Below the pieces are notes generated by a model, which made no database searches, was not told the DNA's origin, and saw only the letters and a program-made list of their open reading frames with translations. From NCBI GenBank assembly GCA_003402735.1, contig QQNE01000027.1, positions 1 through 44,569 on the forward strand: a DNA stretch of 44,569 nucleotides, read 5' to 3'. Within the stretch, counting starts at the first letter, position 1. Every line of letters starts with the position of its first letter. The position numbers were made by a program, and so were the translations under genes. Origin of the DNA: Verrucomicrobiota bacterium (GTDB lineage Bacteria > Verrucomicrobiota > Verrucomicrobiia > Verrucomicrobiales > DEV007). Shown piece by piece: positions 24,528-32,589 of the stretch.

Positions 24528-25277
24528 ATGGAAGTGGGTTCAACATGCGCCGTGCCTGAGGCTCCTCCCCTGGAAACATTTCCCTCCCTGTTTGCCGTCC
24601 CCGGGTTGATTCACGGATTTGTGTGGCGCGCTCCCGGCGTGGCGTTGGACGATGCCGACAAGGATGAGGCACTGCGCCGCTTGCAACCCTTTCATGAGCA
24701 GGCAAGGAGGGATTTGGGGATGGCGGACTGGCCCCTGGTGACAGCGGAGCAGGTGCACGGAAGCAAAGTCGCGCTGGTGGATGAGGAGGTGCTGCGTCAT
24801 CCGGAGCGCTGGCCGTTGACCGGTGTGGATGCCCTGATCACCTCCCTGCCCGAGGTGGTCTTGGGGATTCACGTGGCGGATTGCGGGGTCGTGTATTTGG
24901 TGGATCCCGTGAACCGGGCGGTCGGGTTGGTCCATTCGGGAAAAAAGGGGACCGAGCTTGGGATTGTGCCGTTCACCATGGCGATGATGGAAATGGCTTT
25001 TGGCACTCGGCCCCGGGATCTCGTGGTCCAGCTGAGCGCCTGCATCCGTCCACCGGCTTATGAGGTCGATTTTGCGGCCCAGATCCTGGAGCAGTGTCGC
25101 GTGGCTGGGGTGCCGGGAGAAGCGATCCACGATTCTGCGGTCTGCACCTCGTCGAACCTGGACCGTTACTATTCCTATCGGCTCGAAAAGGGAAAAACGG
25201 GACGGCATCTCGCCTTGGCCGGATGGCGCCGTGAGATTCCCCAGACTGAATTCTGGACGCAGACTTGGCAGGTATGA
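24528..25277 (+). CDS. YfiH/PgeF-type multicopper-oxidase-like (LACC1 family) protein
   Basis: 249 residues of the family known as polyphenol oxidase/YfiH, now understood as purine nucleoside phosphorylase-like (LACC1) or peptidoglycan-editing (PgeF) enzymes. The zinc-site residues are present: His77 in TAEQVHGSKV, Cys119 in GIHVADCGVVYLVDP and His136 in GLVHSGKKGTELGIV. The C-terminal block YYSYRLEKGKTGRHLALA is also conserved. The usual HAGWRG segment reads HSGKKG, so the Trp-Arg pair is replaced. ATG at 24528 is used; a TTG lies one codon earlier. It overlaps ispE by 4 bases (ATGA), so the two are translationally coupled. Confidence 0.82.
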   Translation: MEVGSTCAVPEAPPLETFPSLFAVPGLIHGFVWRAPGVALDDADKDEALRRLQPFHEQARRDLGMADWPLVTAEQVHGSKVALVDEEVLRHPERWPLTGVDALITSLPEVVLGIHVADCGVVYLVDPVNRAVGLVHSGKKGTELGIVPFTMAMMEMAFGTRPRDLVVQLSACIRPPAYEVDFAAQILEQCRVAGVPGEAIHDSAVCTSSNLDRYYSYRLEKGKTGRHLALAGWRREIPQTEFWTQTWQV

Positions 25278-26140
25278 ATCCGGACACTCCGCTGTTTCGT
25301 CGGGAGGCTCCGGCCAAGGTGAATCTTTGGCTCCGGATCCTCGGAAAAAGACCGGACGGGTTTCACGAGCTCGACACCCGGATGGTGCGGATTTCCTTGT
25401 CCGATACCCTCGAGGCCTGGAGACGACCGGATGGAAGCGGCCTGCAGTTCTCGTGTGACGATCCGTCGCTGCCGGTGGGCGAGTCAAACCTGGTGGTCAA
25501 AGCGGTGCGCGGGCTGGAAGCGGAGCTGGGCCGCACCTTGGATCTTTCCATTCACCTGCACAAGAGAATCCCACACGGCGCGGGTCTCGGAGGTGGCAGC
25601 AGCGATGCCGCATCGGTCCTCCTCGGAATCAATGAATCCCTGGAACTCGGCCTGAGCCGATCGGTTCTTGGTCGCGTGGCATCCGCGTTGGGATCGGACA
25701 TTCCCTTTTTTCTCTGGGAAGGTGCCTGTGATTGCCGCGGAAGGGGCGAGATCGTGGAGCCGCTGTCGCCCGGAGCCTTCCCTTGGCGGCCACGGCTTTT
25801 GCTGGTCAAGCCCGCTTTCCCGGTGCCCACGCCCTGGGCTTACCAGCAGTGGCAGAACTCCAGGGAGATCCCCGGGGTCGACTACGCGGCGCGCCCGATG
25901 CCGTGGGGCGACCTGGTGAACAGCCTGGAACGCCCTGTTTTTGCGAAGCATCTCGTCCTCGCGGATTTGAAGCAGTTTCTCGCCGGGCAGCCCGGGGTGA
26001 GCGGTGCCCTGATGTCCGGGAGCGGTTCGGTGGTGTTCGCGATTCTGCAAGAGGAGGCGAACCCGGACCCAATTCGGGAAAAGATCGCCGCAGAGTTTGG
26101 CGGTTCCACCTGGACCAGCGTCGCCACCGTGTTGCCGTGA
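25274..26140 (+). CDS. ispE: 4-diphosphocytidyl-2-C-methyl-D-erythritol kinase
   Basis: Phosphorylates CDP-methylerythritol in the MEP route to isoprenoids. A GHMP kinase of 288 residues. Motifs: APAKVNLWLRILGKRPDGFHEL (motif I, catalytic Lys and the substrate-binding His), the glycine-rich ATP loop PHGAGLGGGSSDAASVL with GSDIPFF after it, and motif III GALMSGSGSVVFAI. The ATG at 25274 overlaps the preceding TGA and is preferred to the TTG at 25265. It converges on the secretin-like gene with 16 bases between stops. Confidence 0.95.
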   Translation: MNPDTPLFRREAPAKVNLWLRILGKRPDGFHELDTRMVRISLSDTLEAWRRPDGSGLQFSCDDPSLPVGESNLVVKAVRGLEAELGRTLDLSIHLHKRIPHGAGLGGGSSDAASVLLGINESLELGLSRSVLGRVASALGSDIPFFLWEGACDCRGRGEIVEPLSPGAFPWRPRLLLVKPAFPVPTPWAYQQWQNSREIPGVDYAARPMPWGDLVNSLERPVFAKHLVLADLKQFLAGQPGVSGALMSGSGSVVFAILQEEANPDPIREKIAAEFGGSTWTSVATVLP

Positions 26141-26156
26141 GCTGCCGGGGGCGGGG

Positions 26157-27116
26157 TCACTGGATGGTGGCCCGCACCGTGAAGGTTCCGGAGCCAGTTG
26201 AATGGCTCTGACTGGCACCGAAAAAGGATCGGCTGAATTCCGGTTCCGCCTTGTCGAACCCACCGATCTGGATTTCCTGACCACTTTGCACCGTGACCGT
26301 GGTGGCGAGATGGGTGTAGGTCACGTATTGCTCCCGCCCGGTGAGGTAGGTGTTGAGGCGGCGCTGCCTGAAGACTTCCGGGTCGACAATCGTCACCGCT
26401 GAAATTTGGGGCATCACCGTGAGGTGGATCAGGTTCCCCTCCACCACCGGATGCACCAGCAATCGCGTCCCCTCCTTTTCCCAGCGGATTTGTGGAACTT
26501 CGAAGTGTGCGGTGGCGAGGATGATGAGATTGGGGTTGCCGGTGACGAAGGGGGACACGCCTAAGACCGCGCCGTAGAGACCGTCGGCAACGCAACGGGT
26601 GAAGAAATCGACCATGGGCACGTCGCGAGCGATTTCGATGAAGCCCTCCTTGCCCGATTGCACCAGGATGAATTGGCGGTTCAGGCTTGAGCCCTGGTTT
26701 TGTTGGTTGAGCGCATCGACTTCGATGGCGCCGCCGCGTGGCAAAGGCCCTCGAACGCGGGCATCGAAGCCGCGCGTCGAGTCGTCCCGCACCGAACGGG
26801 CGAGGAACTCGATTCTCACGTTCGGCGGGGGCTGGGTCAGGTGGGCGAGCATCTCCCGGATGGTGTCGACCTCGCCGGGAGGAGCGATCACCCGCAAGGT
26901 GCGGACAGAGCGCAGGATGTGGTATTTGCCGCCCTGGCTGATCGTCTCTTTGCAGAGTTCCTCGACGGTGGTGAGATCTGCCATGCCGAGGGGGAAATCG
27001 CGCCGCACCATTCCTTCGGGCACCGAAAAATCGGGAAGTTTGGCCGTCTGGGCTGGCGCTGGGGACGCGAGCAGAAACAGGGTCAGGCAAGCCGTCCACC
27101 AGTTCCAATGGTTCAT
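26157..27116 (-). CDS. Short secretin-domain protein, exported
   Basis: 319 residues with a signal peptide (MNHWNWWTACLTLFLLASPAPAQ). A short N-terminal ring-like domain (residues about 30-100, LTTVEELCKETISQGGKYHI...IREMLAHLT) is followed by a region matching the type II/III secretin core: VRIEFLARSV, QFILVQSGKEGFIEIARDVP, TRLLVHPVVEGNLIHLTVMP and TTVTVQSGQEIQIGGFDKAE. Secretins form outer-membrane rings for type II secretion or type IV pili. This one lacks the multiple N-domains of such proteins and no secretion or pilus genes are near, so its partner is unknown. An ATG at 27128 is an alternative start. Divergent from rsmB by 78 bases. Confidence 0.68.
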   Translation of the reverse strand: MNHWNWWTACLTLFLLASPAPAQTAKLPDFSVPEGMVRRDFPLGMADLTTVEELCKETISQGGKYHILRSVRTLRVIAPPGEVDTIREMLAHLTQPPPNVRIEFLARSVRDDSTRGFDARVRGPLPRGGAIEVDALNQQNQGSSLNRQFILVQSGKEGFIEIARDVPMVDFFTRCVADGLYGAVLGVSPFVTGNPNLIILATAHFEVPQIRWEKEGTRLLVHPVVEGNLIHLTVMPQISAVTIVDPEVFRQRRLNTYLTGREQYVTYTHLATTVTVQSGQEIQIGGFDKAEPEFSRSFFGASQSHSTGSGTFTVRATIQ

Positions 27117-27194
27117 GGAGATGAGCATAGCGGAAGCGAGGCATGGAAGGCAATCTCTTGCCATCGCCAGCGAAAGCCGGAAGGTGTTCCACCC

Positions 27195-28403
27195 ATGATT
27201 CTGCATCGGATTCTCGCTGAAGCGGCCGTTCAAGTGGTGGAGCACGTCCTGGCGGATCACCAGGTGCTGGATCGCGAACTGGCCGCCGCGTTTGCCCGGC
27301 ATCCGAAGTGGGGAAAGCGGGACCGGGCGTTCGTGGCGGAAACCGCTTTCGAGGTGGTCCGGTGGCGTCGGGCGTTGGCGTTCGTTGCCGATGCCGACGA
27401 GAGCGACACGGCCGCCCTCTGCTCCGCGCAATGGGGCCGGATGGGGATCGAGTTGCCCGATTGGTGGAGACACCGTGGTGCCGGGCTGGCGGAGATGGCG
27501 GAACGGGAGGCTGTCCTGCCGGAGCAGAGGCGGGCCGTGCGTGAATCGATTCCAGACTGGCTCGATGACGTGGGCGCGGCCGGCTTGGGAAGCGATTGGG
27601 ATCTGGAGTTAACCGCCCTGAACCGGAGGGGCCGGGTTTATTTGCGGCTCAACACGCTTCGCAACCGCCGGGACGAGGCCGTCGCGTGGTTGTTGAGCCA
27701 CGGGATCGAAGCCCTTCCCGTGCCCGGGCTGCCGGATGCGTTGGTCCTCCCGGAGGGCAGGTCTTTGCCCAAGTCGCTGCGGGTGGAGGGCCGGGTGGAA
27801 ATCCAGGATGCCGGGTCGCAACAGGTCGCTCCGTTGCTGGGGGCGCTTCCGGGGGAAACGGTGATCGATGCATGTGCCGGGGCGGGGGGCAAGACGTTGC
27901 ACTTGGCGGCCTTGATGGAGAACCGGGGGGTGATTCACGCGCTCGATGTCGAGCCACGCAAGTTGCGGGAACTGGAGCGGCGCGCCGGAGCGGCGGGAGC
28001 CACCATCATCCGCACCGGGCCCGCAGATGCGGCCAAGATCTCCGCTTTGGCTGGCAGGGCTGATCGGCTCCTGATCGACGCCCCGTGCTCGGGGCTGGGC
28101 ACTTTGAAACGGCAACCGGATTTGAAATGGCGGCTCAGTCCCGGAAGCTTGGACCGGATTCGCCGCATCCAGCGCGAACTGCTCGTTTCTTTGCCGAGGA
28201 TGCTGCGTCCCGGCGGGGTCCTCGTCTATGCCACCTGTTCGATCCTGCCTTCGGAGAATCGGGAGGCGCTGGAACAAACGTTCGGTTTGGAGGCGCTTCG
28301 GGGGATGGAGGAAGTTCAGATCTCTCCGGCGGCCACCGGGTTCGACGGCTTTTACGCTGGAACCTTCCGGCCAGGGCCGCCAAAGCGGGAATCCGATCAG
28401 TAG
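27195..28403 (+). CDS. rsmB: 16S rRNA (cytosine-C5) methyltransferase, RsmB family
   Basis: SAM-dependent m5C methyltransferase, 402 residues. An N-terminal NusB-like/helical region carries LDRELAAAFARHPKWGKRDRA. The catalytic domain shows the SAM motif VIDACAGAGGKTLHLAALM (about 223-241), DVEPRKLRELERR, DAPCSGLGTLKRQPDLKW with Cys298, and YATCSILPSENREALE with the nucleophile Cys348. Both catalytic cysteines are thus present. The start at 27195 gives MILHRILAEAAVQVVEHVL, the expected first helix; the long upstream extension of the frame is antisense to the secretin-like gene. Its last 7 bases overlap the end of the FecR/LamG gene on the other strand. Confidence 0.88.
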   Translation: MILHRILAEAAVQVVEHVLADHQVLDRELAAAFARHPKWGKRDRAFVAETAFEVVRWRRALAFVADADESDTAALCSAQWGRMGIELPDWWRHRGAGLAEMAEREAVLPEQRRAVRESIPDWLDDVGAAGLGSDWDLELTALNRRGRVYLRLNTLRNRRDEAVAWLLSHGIEALPVPGLPDALVLPEGRSLPKSLRVEGRVEIQDAGSQQVAPLLGALPGETVIDACAGAGGKTLHLAALMENRGVIHALDVEPRKLRELERRAGAAGATIIRTGPADAAKISALAGRADRLLIDAPCSGLGTLKRQPDLKWRLSPGSLDRIRRIQRELLVSLPRMLRPGGVLVYATCSILPSENREALEQTFGLEALRGMEEVQISPAATGFDGFYAGTFRPGPPKRESDQ

Positions 28404-29986
28404 GGGCGACCGGTTCTGGCGATGCCGACCAGTTGATCTTCCGTCAGTGGGACGGAGAAGATCATGAGTTCGTCGATGACGCCCTCAAAGTGGGCATCCT
28501 CGGGGCTGGGCGAGGTCCAATTGGCGATGTCCGCCACGCCGATGCGCAGGGACGGCGCTTTTTCCAGAAGGGACCGGCCGATGTTTCTCCCGTTGATCGA
28601 ATGTTCGACGGTCCCGCGATCGGCATCGTAGCTGGTGGCCAGGAAGGCCCATTGATCCAGCAACTCCGCCGTGGCCAACGGCTCGGACGGGATCGCGATC
28701 TGGCTGGCGGAAGCCCCGGAAGAAACGGACGCCCCGAAGCTGAGCCGTTGCGTCGCGCCATCGAGCGCCCAATGCACCGATCCTTCGCTCTCCCCGTCCG
28801 ACATGAGCAGCGCGTGGCGGCGTGGCTCGAGGTTGTCCACCCGGATCCAGGCCGCGAGAGTGAGCGCCCGGTGGGTCCCGGGGACGTGGATCCGGACCCG
28901 GTCGCTGGTGCGGGAGAAAGCGAGCCCGGCCTTGCCAGGCCAGCGGCCTTGGTGCAGCTGCGCCCCCACGAGCAACCCGGCGACCGGATCCCGATAGGGG
29001 CCCATGGTCTCACCGCGGAAGGTTCCGGTCAGGTAATCCTTCTCCTCAAAGTCGAAGTAGGCGAGGGTGGCCGGGTGCGTCCGCCAGAAGAGGCTGCTCT
29101 GATACCACTCGGCGAGCCGTTTCTCGGTCGACATCGCCTGCATCTGGTTGACCTCGCGGTAGGAGGCGAAGAGATCGGCGTTGGCTTCCCTGGGTTGTGC
29201 CCTGCCTACGGTGGGGATGAGGGCGGCACGACCCACCCCGAGGCGCGTCGGGATGCGGTCGTCATCGGTTTGGAAGGCGACCTCGCCGTCAAAGACGTGG
29301 ACTTCAGCCCCATCCGGCGAGACCTCGAGTCCGAACTCGGTTCCGAAATCGATGAGTTCTCCCTGGGCGGTGCGCACGCGGAAACAGTTCGCTTGAGGGG
29401 GGACGATGGCGTGAAAGCGGCCCCGGTGGCAAAAGCTCTCCTCGGCCGAGAGGATTTCAAAATCGGCCGGGCCTTCAATGACGGCCTGAACCCCATTGAA
29501 GAACTGCAACTGCAGGAGCCCTGATTCAAAGCGGATTCGGGAGGGGCCGATGAGGTCTCCGGGGCGGAGGACTTGGTCGCCCGCTCTCCAGGTGGCCCCG
29601 AGGATATGGTTGACCACCGCCAGGCTGCGGGCCGGGGAGGAAGCGGGCTCCGGCGCGTTCCCGGTTTGCCGTTGCAGAACGAGTGCAGCGGGAATTCCAA
29701 GCAGGATCAAGGCCGCCGCGAGGGAGAGCAGGGGCCGCATCCAGCCGTTGCACGGAAGCGAGAATGGCGGGGCTGTGACGGTCGGGCAGCCTTGGACCCG
29801 GGCACCGGCGGGGCCGAGGTTTTCGAGGGTGGCATTGACATGGGCGAGTTCCGCGAAGAGCCGGGAGATTTCGGGGGACTCCCGAAGCAAAGTCTCCAGT
29901 TCGGCGGTCTCGCCATCGGTGATCCGGTCATCGCACCAGCGGAGGATCAAATCCCGGGCTCGGGACAAGGGGGAAGGTTCGTTCAT
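28397..29986 (-). CDS. Membrane anti-sigma/FecR protein with C-terminal LamG domain
   Basis: 529 residues. Residues 1-60 (LILRWCDDRITDGETAELET) resemble the cytosolic anti-sigma part of FecR-type regulators. One membrane helix follows (about 83-104, MRPLLSLAAALILLGIPAAL), then a FecR domain outside (about 150-240, LQLQFFNGVQAVIEGPADFE, GELIDFGTEFGLEVSPDGAE). Last comes a LamG/concanavalin-like jelly-roll (about 330-529, TLAAWIRVDNLEPRRHALLM, FEGVIDELMIFSVPL). LamG domains bind sugars or proteins, so it could sense an extracellular ligand and release the sigma factor. The ATG overlaps the sigma-factor stop (ATGA), so the pair is co-translated. This pairing is widespread in Planctomycetes and Verrucomicrobia. 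The ligand is unknown. Confidence 0.85.
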   Translation of the reverse strand: MNEPSPLSRARDLILRWCDDRITDGETAELETLLRESPEISRLFAELAHVNATLENLGPAGARVQGCPTVTAPPFSLPCNGWMRPLLSLAAALILLGIPAALVLQRQTGNAPEPASSPARSLAVVNHILGATWRAGDQVLRPGDLIGPSRIRFESGLLQLQFFNGVQAVIEGPADFEILSAEESFCHRGRFHAIVPPQANCFRVRTAQGELIDFGTEFGLEVSPDGAEVHVFDGEVAFQTDDDRIPTRLGVGRAALIPTVGRAQPREANADLFASYREVNQMQAMSTEKRLAEWYQSSLFWRTHPATLAYFDFEEKDYLTGTFRGETMGPYRDPVAGLLVGAQLHQGRWPGKAGLAFSRTSDRVRIHVPGTHRALTLAAWIRVDNLEPRRHALLMSDGESEGSVHWALDGATQRLSFGASVSSGASASQIAIPSEPLATAELLDQWAFLATSYDADRGTVEHSINGRNIGRSLLEKAPSLRIGVADIANWTSPSPEDAHFEGVIDELMIFSVPLTEDQLVGIARTGRPY

Positions 29987-30525
29987 GGGGAGGGATGACG
30001 GGTCAGGCGATGTTGGATGCAGCCCTGGAGCCAGTTGCGCACCTGTTGGAGGATCCGGTAGACGGTCTTCACGGGACGGTCCACCAGTTTGGCCACGTCC
30101 TCGACGTCCAGTCCCTCCAAGTAGCGCATGCGGATCAGGTCCCGATTCTGTTCACTGAGACCCGCCAGGCATGCCTCCAGCGCTTCGCGGCGGTTGTCCT
30201 CTTCTTCCTCGGTGAGTTTCGCGACCTTTTCCGCCAACGCATCAAAAACTTCCTGGCTGAAGGTCACCCTGGCCCTCGCGAGCCGCTTGCGGTAGTCGCA
30301 GATCTCAAAGTAAGCGACCCGCATGGCCCAGGAGGCGAAACTGCTGTTGGGTTCATACTGGTCAAACTTCTTCCAAAGCACCACGCTGGTGCGTTGGAAG
30401 AGGTCCTCCGCGTCGTGCCGGTTGGCGACGAGGGACCGGATGAAATTGCGGATCCGGAGCTGGTTGGCCAGGACCAAGGCAACGAATTCGTCCGGAGCGC
30501 CGGGATCTGGTTTGAGAGGACCCAC
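29983..30525 (-). CDS. ECF sigma factor (Rhodopirellula/Verrucomicrobium-type)
   Basis: 180 residues. Region 2 reads FIRSLVANRHDAEDLFQRTSVVLW...SSFASWAMRVAYFEICDYRK, and region 4 reads LSEQNRDLIRMRYLEGLDVEDVAKLVDRPVKTVYRILQQVRNWL. These are typical of the ECF sigma factors expanded in Planctomycetes and Verrucomicrobia. It directs transcription of an unknown regulon, probably when released by the membrane FecR/LamG partner encoded directly downstream with a 4-base overlap. It lies 66 bases after rodA on the same strand; that gap holds the perfect palindrome TTTTGCGCAAAA (30566-30577). Confidence 0.88.
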   Translation of the reverse strand: MGPLKPDPGAPDEFVALVLANQLRIRNFIRSLVANRHDAEDLFQRTSVVLWKKFDQYEPNSSFASWAMRVAYFEICDYRKRLARARVTFSQEVFDALAEKVAKLTEEEEDNRREALEACLAGLSEQNRDLIRMRYLEGLDVEDVAKLVDRPVKTVYRILQQVRNWLQGCIQHRLTRHPSP

Positions 30526-30565
30526 TGACTGGGTAACGGTTTGCAGCCGGACTTTCTTCTTACCT

Positions 30566-30577
30566 TTTTGCGCAAAA
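30566..30577. repeat. 12-bp perfect palindrome upstream of the ECF sigma gene
   Basis: TTTTGCGCAAAA is self-complementary over 12 bases, about 40 bases upstream of the ECF sigma start and just after the rodA stop. Possible operator for the sigma pair; no further support. Confidence 0.3.
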
Positions 30578-30591
30578 CGGTGAAGAGCGAT

Positions 30592-31776
30592 TCAGCCCCG
30601 GAAATCTCCGAGGGAAGGGCCGGCGTTGGCGATCCGCTGGGTGGCGCCGTCCCGATGAACCCAGATGCTCTGCACCATGCCGCAGAGGAACATGCAAATG
30701 AGCAGGAAGGTGCCGCCGTAGCTGATGAAGGGCAGGGGAATTCCGGTGATTGGCATGATCAGCAGGTTCATGCCGACGTGTTGGAACACGTGGGCGAAGA
30801 ACAGGCCCGCCACTCCCGCGCAAAGCAGGCGGCCCACGGTGTCGCGACTGTAAAGCGCGATGAACAGGCATTGGAGCAGCAGAAGAGCCAGAGCCGCGAT
30901 CAGGGCCGCGGTCACGTAGAAACCCCATTCCTCGGCGATCACGGCAAAAATGAAGTCATTGATGGCGGTTCGCTTGGGGATGAAGCCGAGATTGTTGATG
31001 GTTTTCTCGTCGAGGAAACCCTTTCCAGCCAGCCCGCCGGAGCCCACCGCCTGGATGATGTAGTGAGCGGCGTAGGCATCGCCCTGGGTATCCACCGGTT
31101 TGCCGGCCAGCATGTCGATGAAGACCGTGATCCGGGTTTTCTGGTGCGGTTCCAGCCCGAAGAAAAAGGCCCAAGGGACCGCGGAGAGTCCGAGCAGGGC
31201 GACGACGGTCATGTAGCGAAAGGGGATGTTTCCCACCAAGATCATGGCTGCGGCCACCGGCAAAAAGACCATGGCGGACCCGAAATCACCCTGAGCCAGG
31301 ACAATTCCGAAGGGAATCACGCAGGATCCGGCCGCCAAGCCCAGCTTGACGAAGGGGTTGCGAAAGAAGGGATGCAGGTTGTGCATGCTGCCCAAGAGCA
31401 GGGCCACCAGGAGAATGGTCCCGGCCACCGCGATCTGGGAGGGCTGAAAGCGGACCGGACCGACTTGAAGCCAGCTTTCGTGACCGTGGATGGATTCGGC
31501 CGCGGCCAAGGCCAGCAGCGAGAGGATGACGCCGCCGAGATAGACCGGCAAGGCCCCCCAGCTGACCCAGGAGTAGTCGATGAGGCTGGCGGCGAAGAAG
31601 ATCACGGTTCCGACGACCACCCAGATGATTTGGCGATTCCAGGCATTCACCAGGGAGGCTTCCTCCTTCATCCAGCCCGCGGAATAAATGGCGAGGACGC
31701 CAAAGGCGATGAGGGCGAACATGTTCACCACCAGGAACCAGTTCATGCCGAGAAGCTTGCGGAAGAGCGGTGTCAT
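30592..31776 (-). CDS. rodA: Rod shape-determining protein RodA (SEDS glycosyltransferase)
   Basis: Membrane peptidoglycan polymerase of the elongation machinery, working with a class B PBP. 394 residues with about ten membrane helices starting at MNWFLVVNMFALIAFGVLAI. Family motifs: the long loop segment AHYIIQAVGSGGLAGKGF, AINDFIFAVIAEEWGF (the conserved F.FAVI.EE.GF) and GMNLLIMPITGIPLPFISYGG, the SEDS signature. It sits 21 bases downstream of the ABC-type ATPase gene on the minus strand. The usual mreBCD and pbp2 genes are not in the window. Confidence 0.93.
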   Translation of the reverse strand: MTPLFRKLLGMNWFLVVNMFALIAFGVLAIYSAGWMKEEASLVNAWNRQIIWVVVGTVIFFAASLIDYSWVSWGALPVYLGGVILSLLALAAAESIHGHESWLQVGPVRFQPSQIAVAGTILLVALLLGSMHNLHPFFRNPFVKLGLAAGSCVIPFGIVLAQGDFGSAMVFLPVAAAMILVGNIPFRYMTVVALLGLSAVPWAFFFGLEPHQKTRITVFIDMLAGKPVDTQGDAYAAHYIIQAVGSGGLAGKGFLDEKTINNLGFIPKRTAINDFIFAVIAEEWGFYVTAALIAALALLLLQCLFIALYSRDTVGRLLCAGVAGLFFAHVFQHVGMNLLIMPITGIPLPFISYGGTFLLICMFLCGMVQSIWVHRDGATQRIANAGPSLGDFRG

Positions 31777-31797
31777 CGCCGGATGGCAGGGAACCTA

Positions 31798-32586
31798 TCA
31801 CGTCGCGCCGCTCAACGCGAGCAACTGGCGGGTGCATTCGTGGCGGGCCGAGTGGAAGAGTTCGTCCGGCGTGCCCGATTCGACGAATCGGCCCCGGTTC
31901 ATGACGTGGATTTGGTCGCTCATGTGTTCCACGACCGCGTAGTCCCGCGCCAAGTAGAGCAAGGTGATCCGACGACTGACCTGGATGTCCTTGAGGATGT
32001 CCAGGATGCGCGCCTGGCTCACCGTGTCCAGGTAACGGGTTGGATCGTCGCAGATCAGGAGCCGAGGTTGGGCCGCCAGGATTCGGGCGATGCAGACGCG
32101 TTGGCGATCGAAGAGATTGAGTTCTCGCGGAAAGAGCTGGAGGCAATCGCCGGAAAGGCCCACGGTTTCGAGGAGTTGTTCCACCCGGTCCTTGGATTCC
32201 TGTCGGCCCAGTTCGCGCTGATGGAGGCGCAGGACTTCCTGGAAGAGGCGCCGCACGGTCCAGCCCGGTCGGAAAGCCTCGTTCGGGTGGGAGAAAATCA
32301 TCTGGAGATCGCCGCGCAGCCGGCGGAACCGGCGGTGGCTCATCCGGAAAATGGGACGCTCGGTGAAATAGACGGAGCCACCCGAGGGGGCCACGATGCG
32401 CAAGAGGGTTAGGGCCAGGGAAGTCTTTCCGCAGCCGGTTTCCCCGGCGATGCCGACAGTCCTGCCCTCCTCGAGGGTCAAGCTGACGGAGTCGACGGCT
32501 TTGATTTCGATCCGTGGGGTGCGGGAGAACCAGCCGCCACCGCTCTTGTGGACGGAGGTCAGGTTTTCGACGCGGAGAAGGGCCAT
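31798..32586 (-). CDS. Orphan ABC ATPase (DppF/OppF-like) with degraded catalytic motifs
   Basis: 262 residues, closest in layout to oligopeptide-importer ATPases. Walker A is intact (GETGCGKTS, 48-56). Other key positions are changed. The Q-loop Gln is Ser99 (MIFSHP against MVFQDP). The LSGGQ signature reads LNLFD (156-160) with RQRVCIARIL after it intact. The Walker B catalytic Glu is Asp181 (LLICDDP). The switch His is Arg214 (LARDY against ITHDL). It can probably bind ATP but hydrolysis should be poor or absent. No permease or binding-protein gene adjoins it. It lies 3 bases after thiG and 21 before rodA, so it is co-transcribed with both. The frame is uninterrupted, arguing against a simple pseudogene. 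Confidence 0.82.
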   Translation of the reverse strand: MALLRVENLTSVHKSGGGWFSRTPRIEIKAVDSVSLTLEEGRTVGIAGETGCGKTSLALTLLRIVAPSGGSVYFTERPIFRMSHRRFRRLRGDLQMIFSHPNEAFRPGWTVRRLFQEVLRLHQRELGRQESKDRVEQLLETVGLSGDCLQLFPRELNLFDRQRVCIARILAAQPRLLICDDPTRYLDTVSQARILDILKDIQVSRRITLLYLARDYAVVEHMSDQIHVMNRGRFVESGTPDELFHSARHECTRQLLALSGAT

Positions 32587-32589
32587 GGG

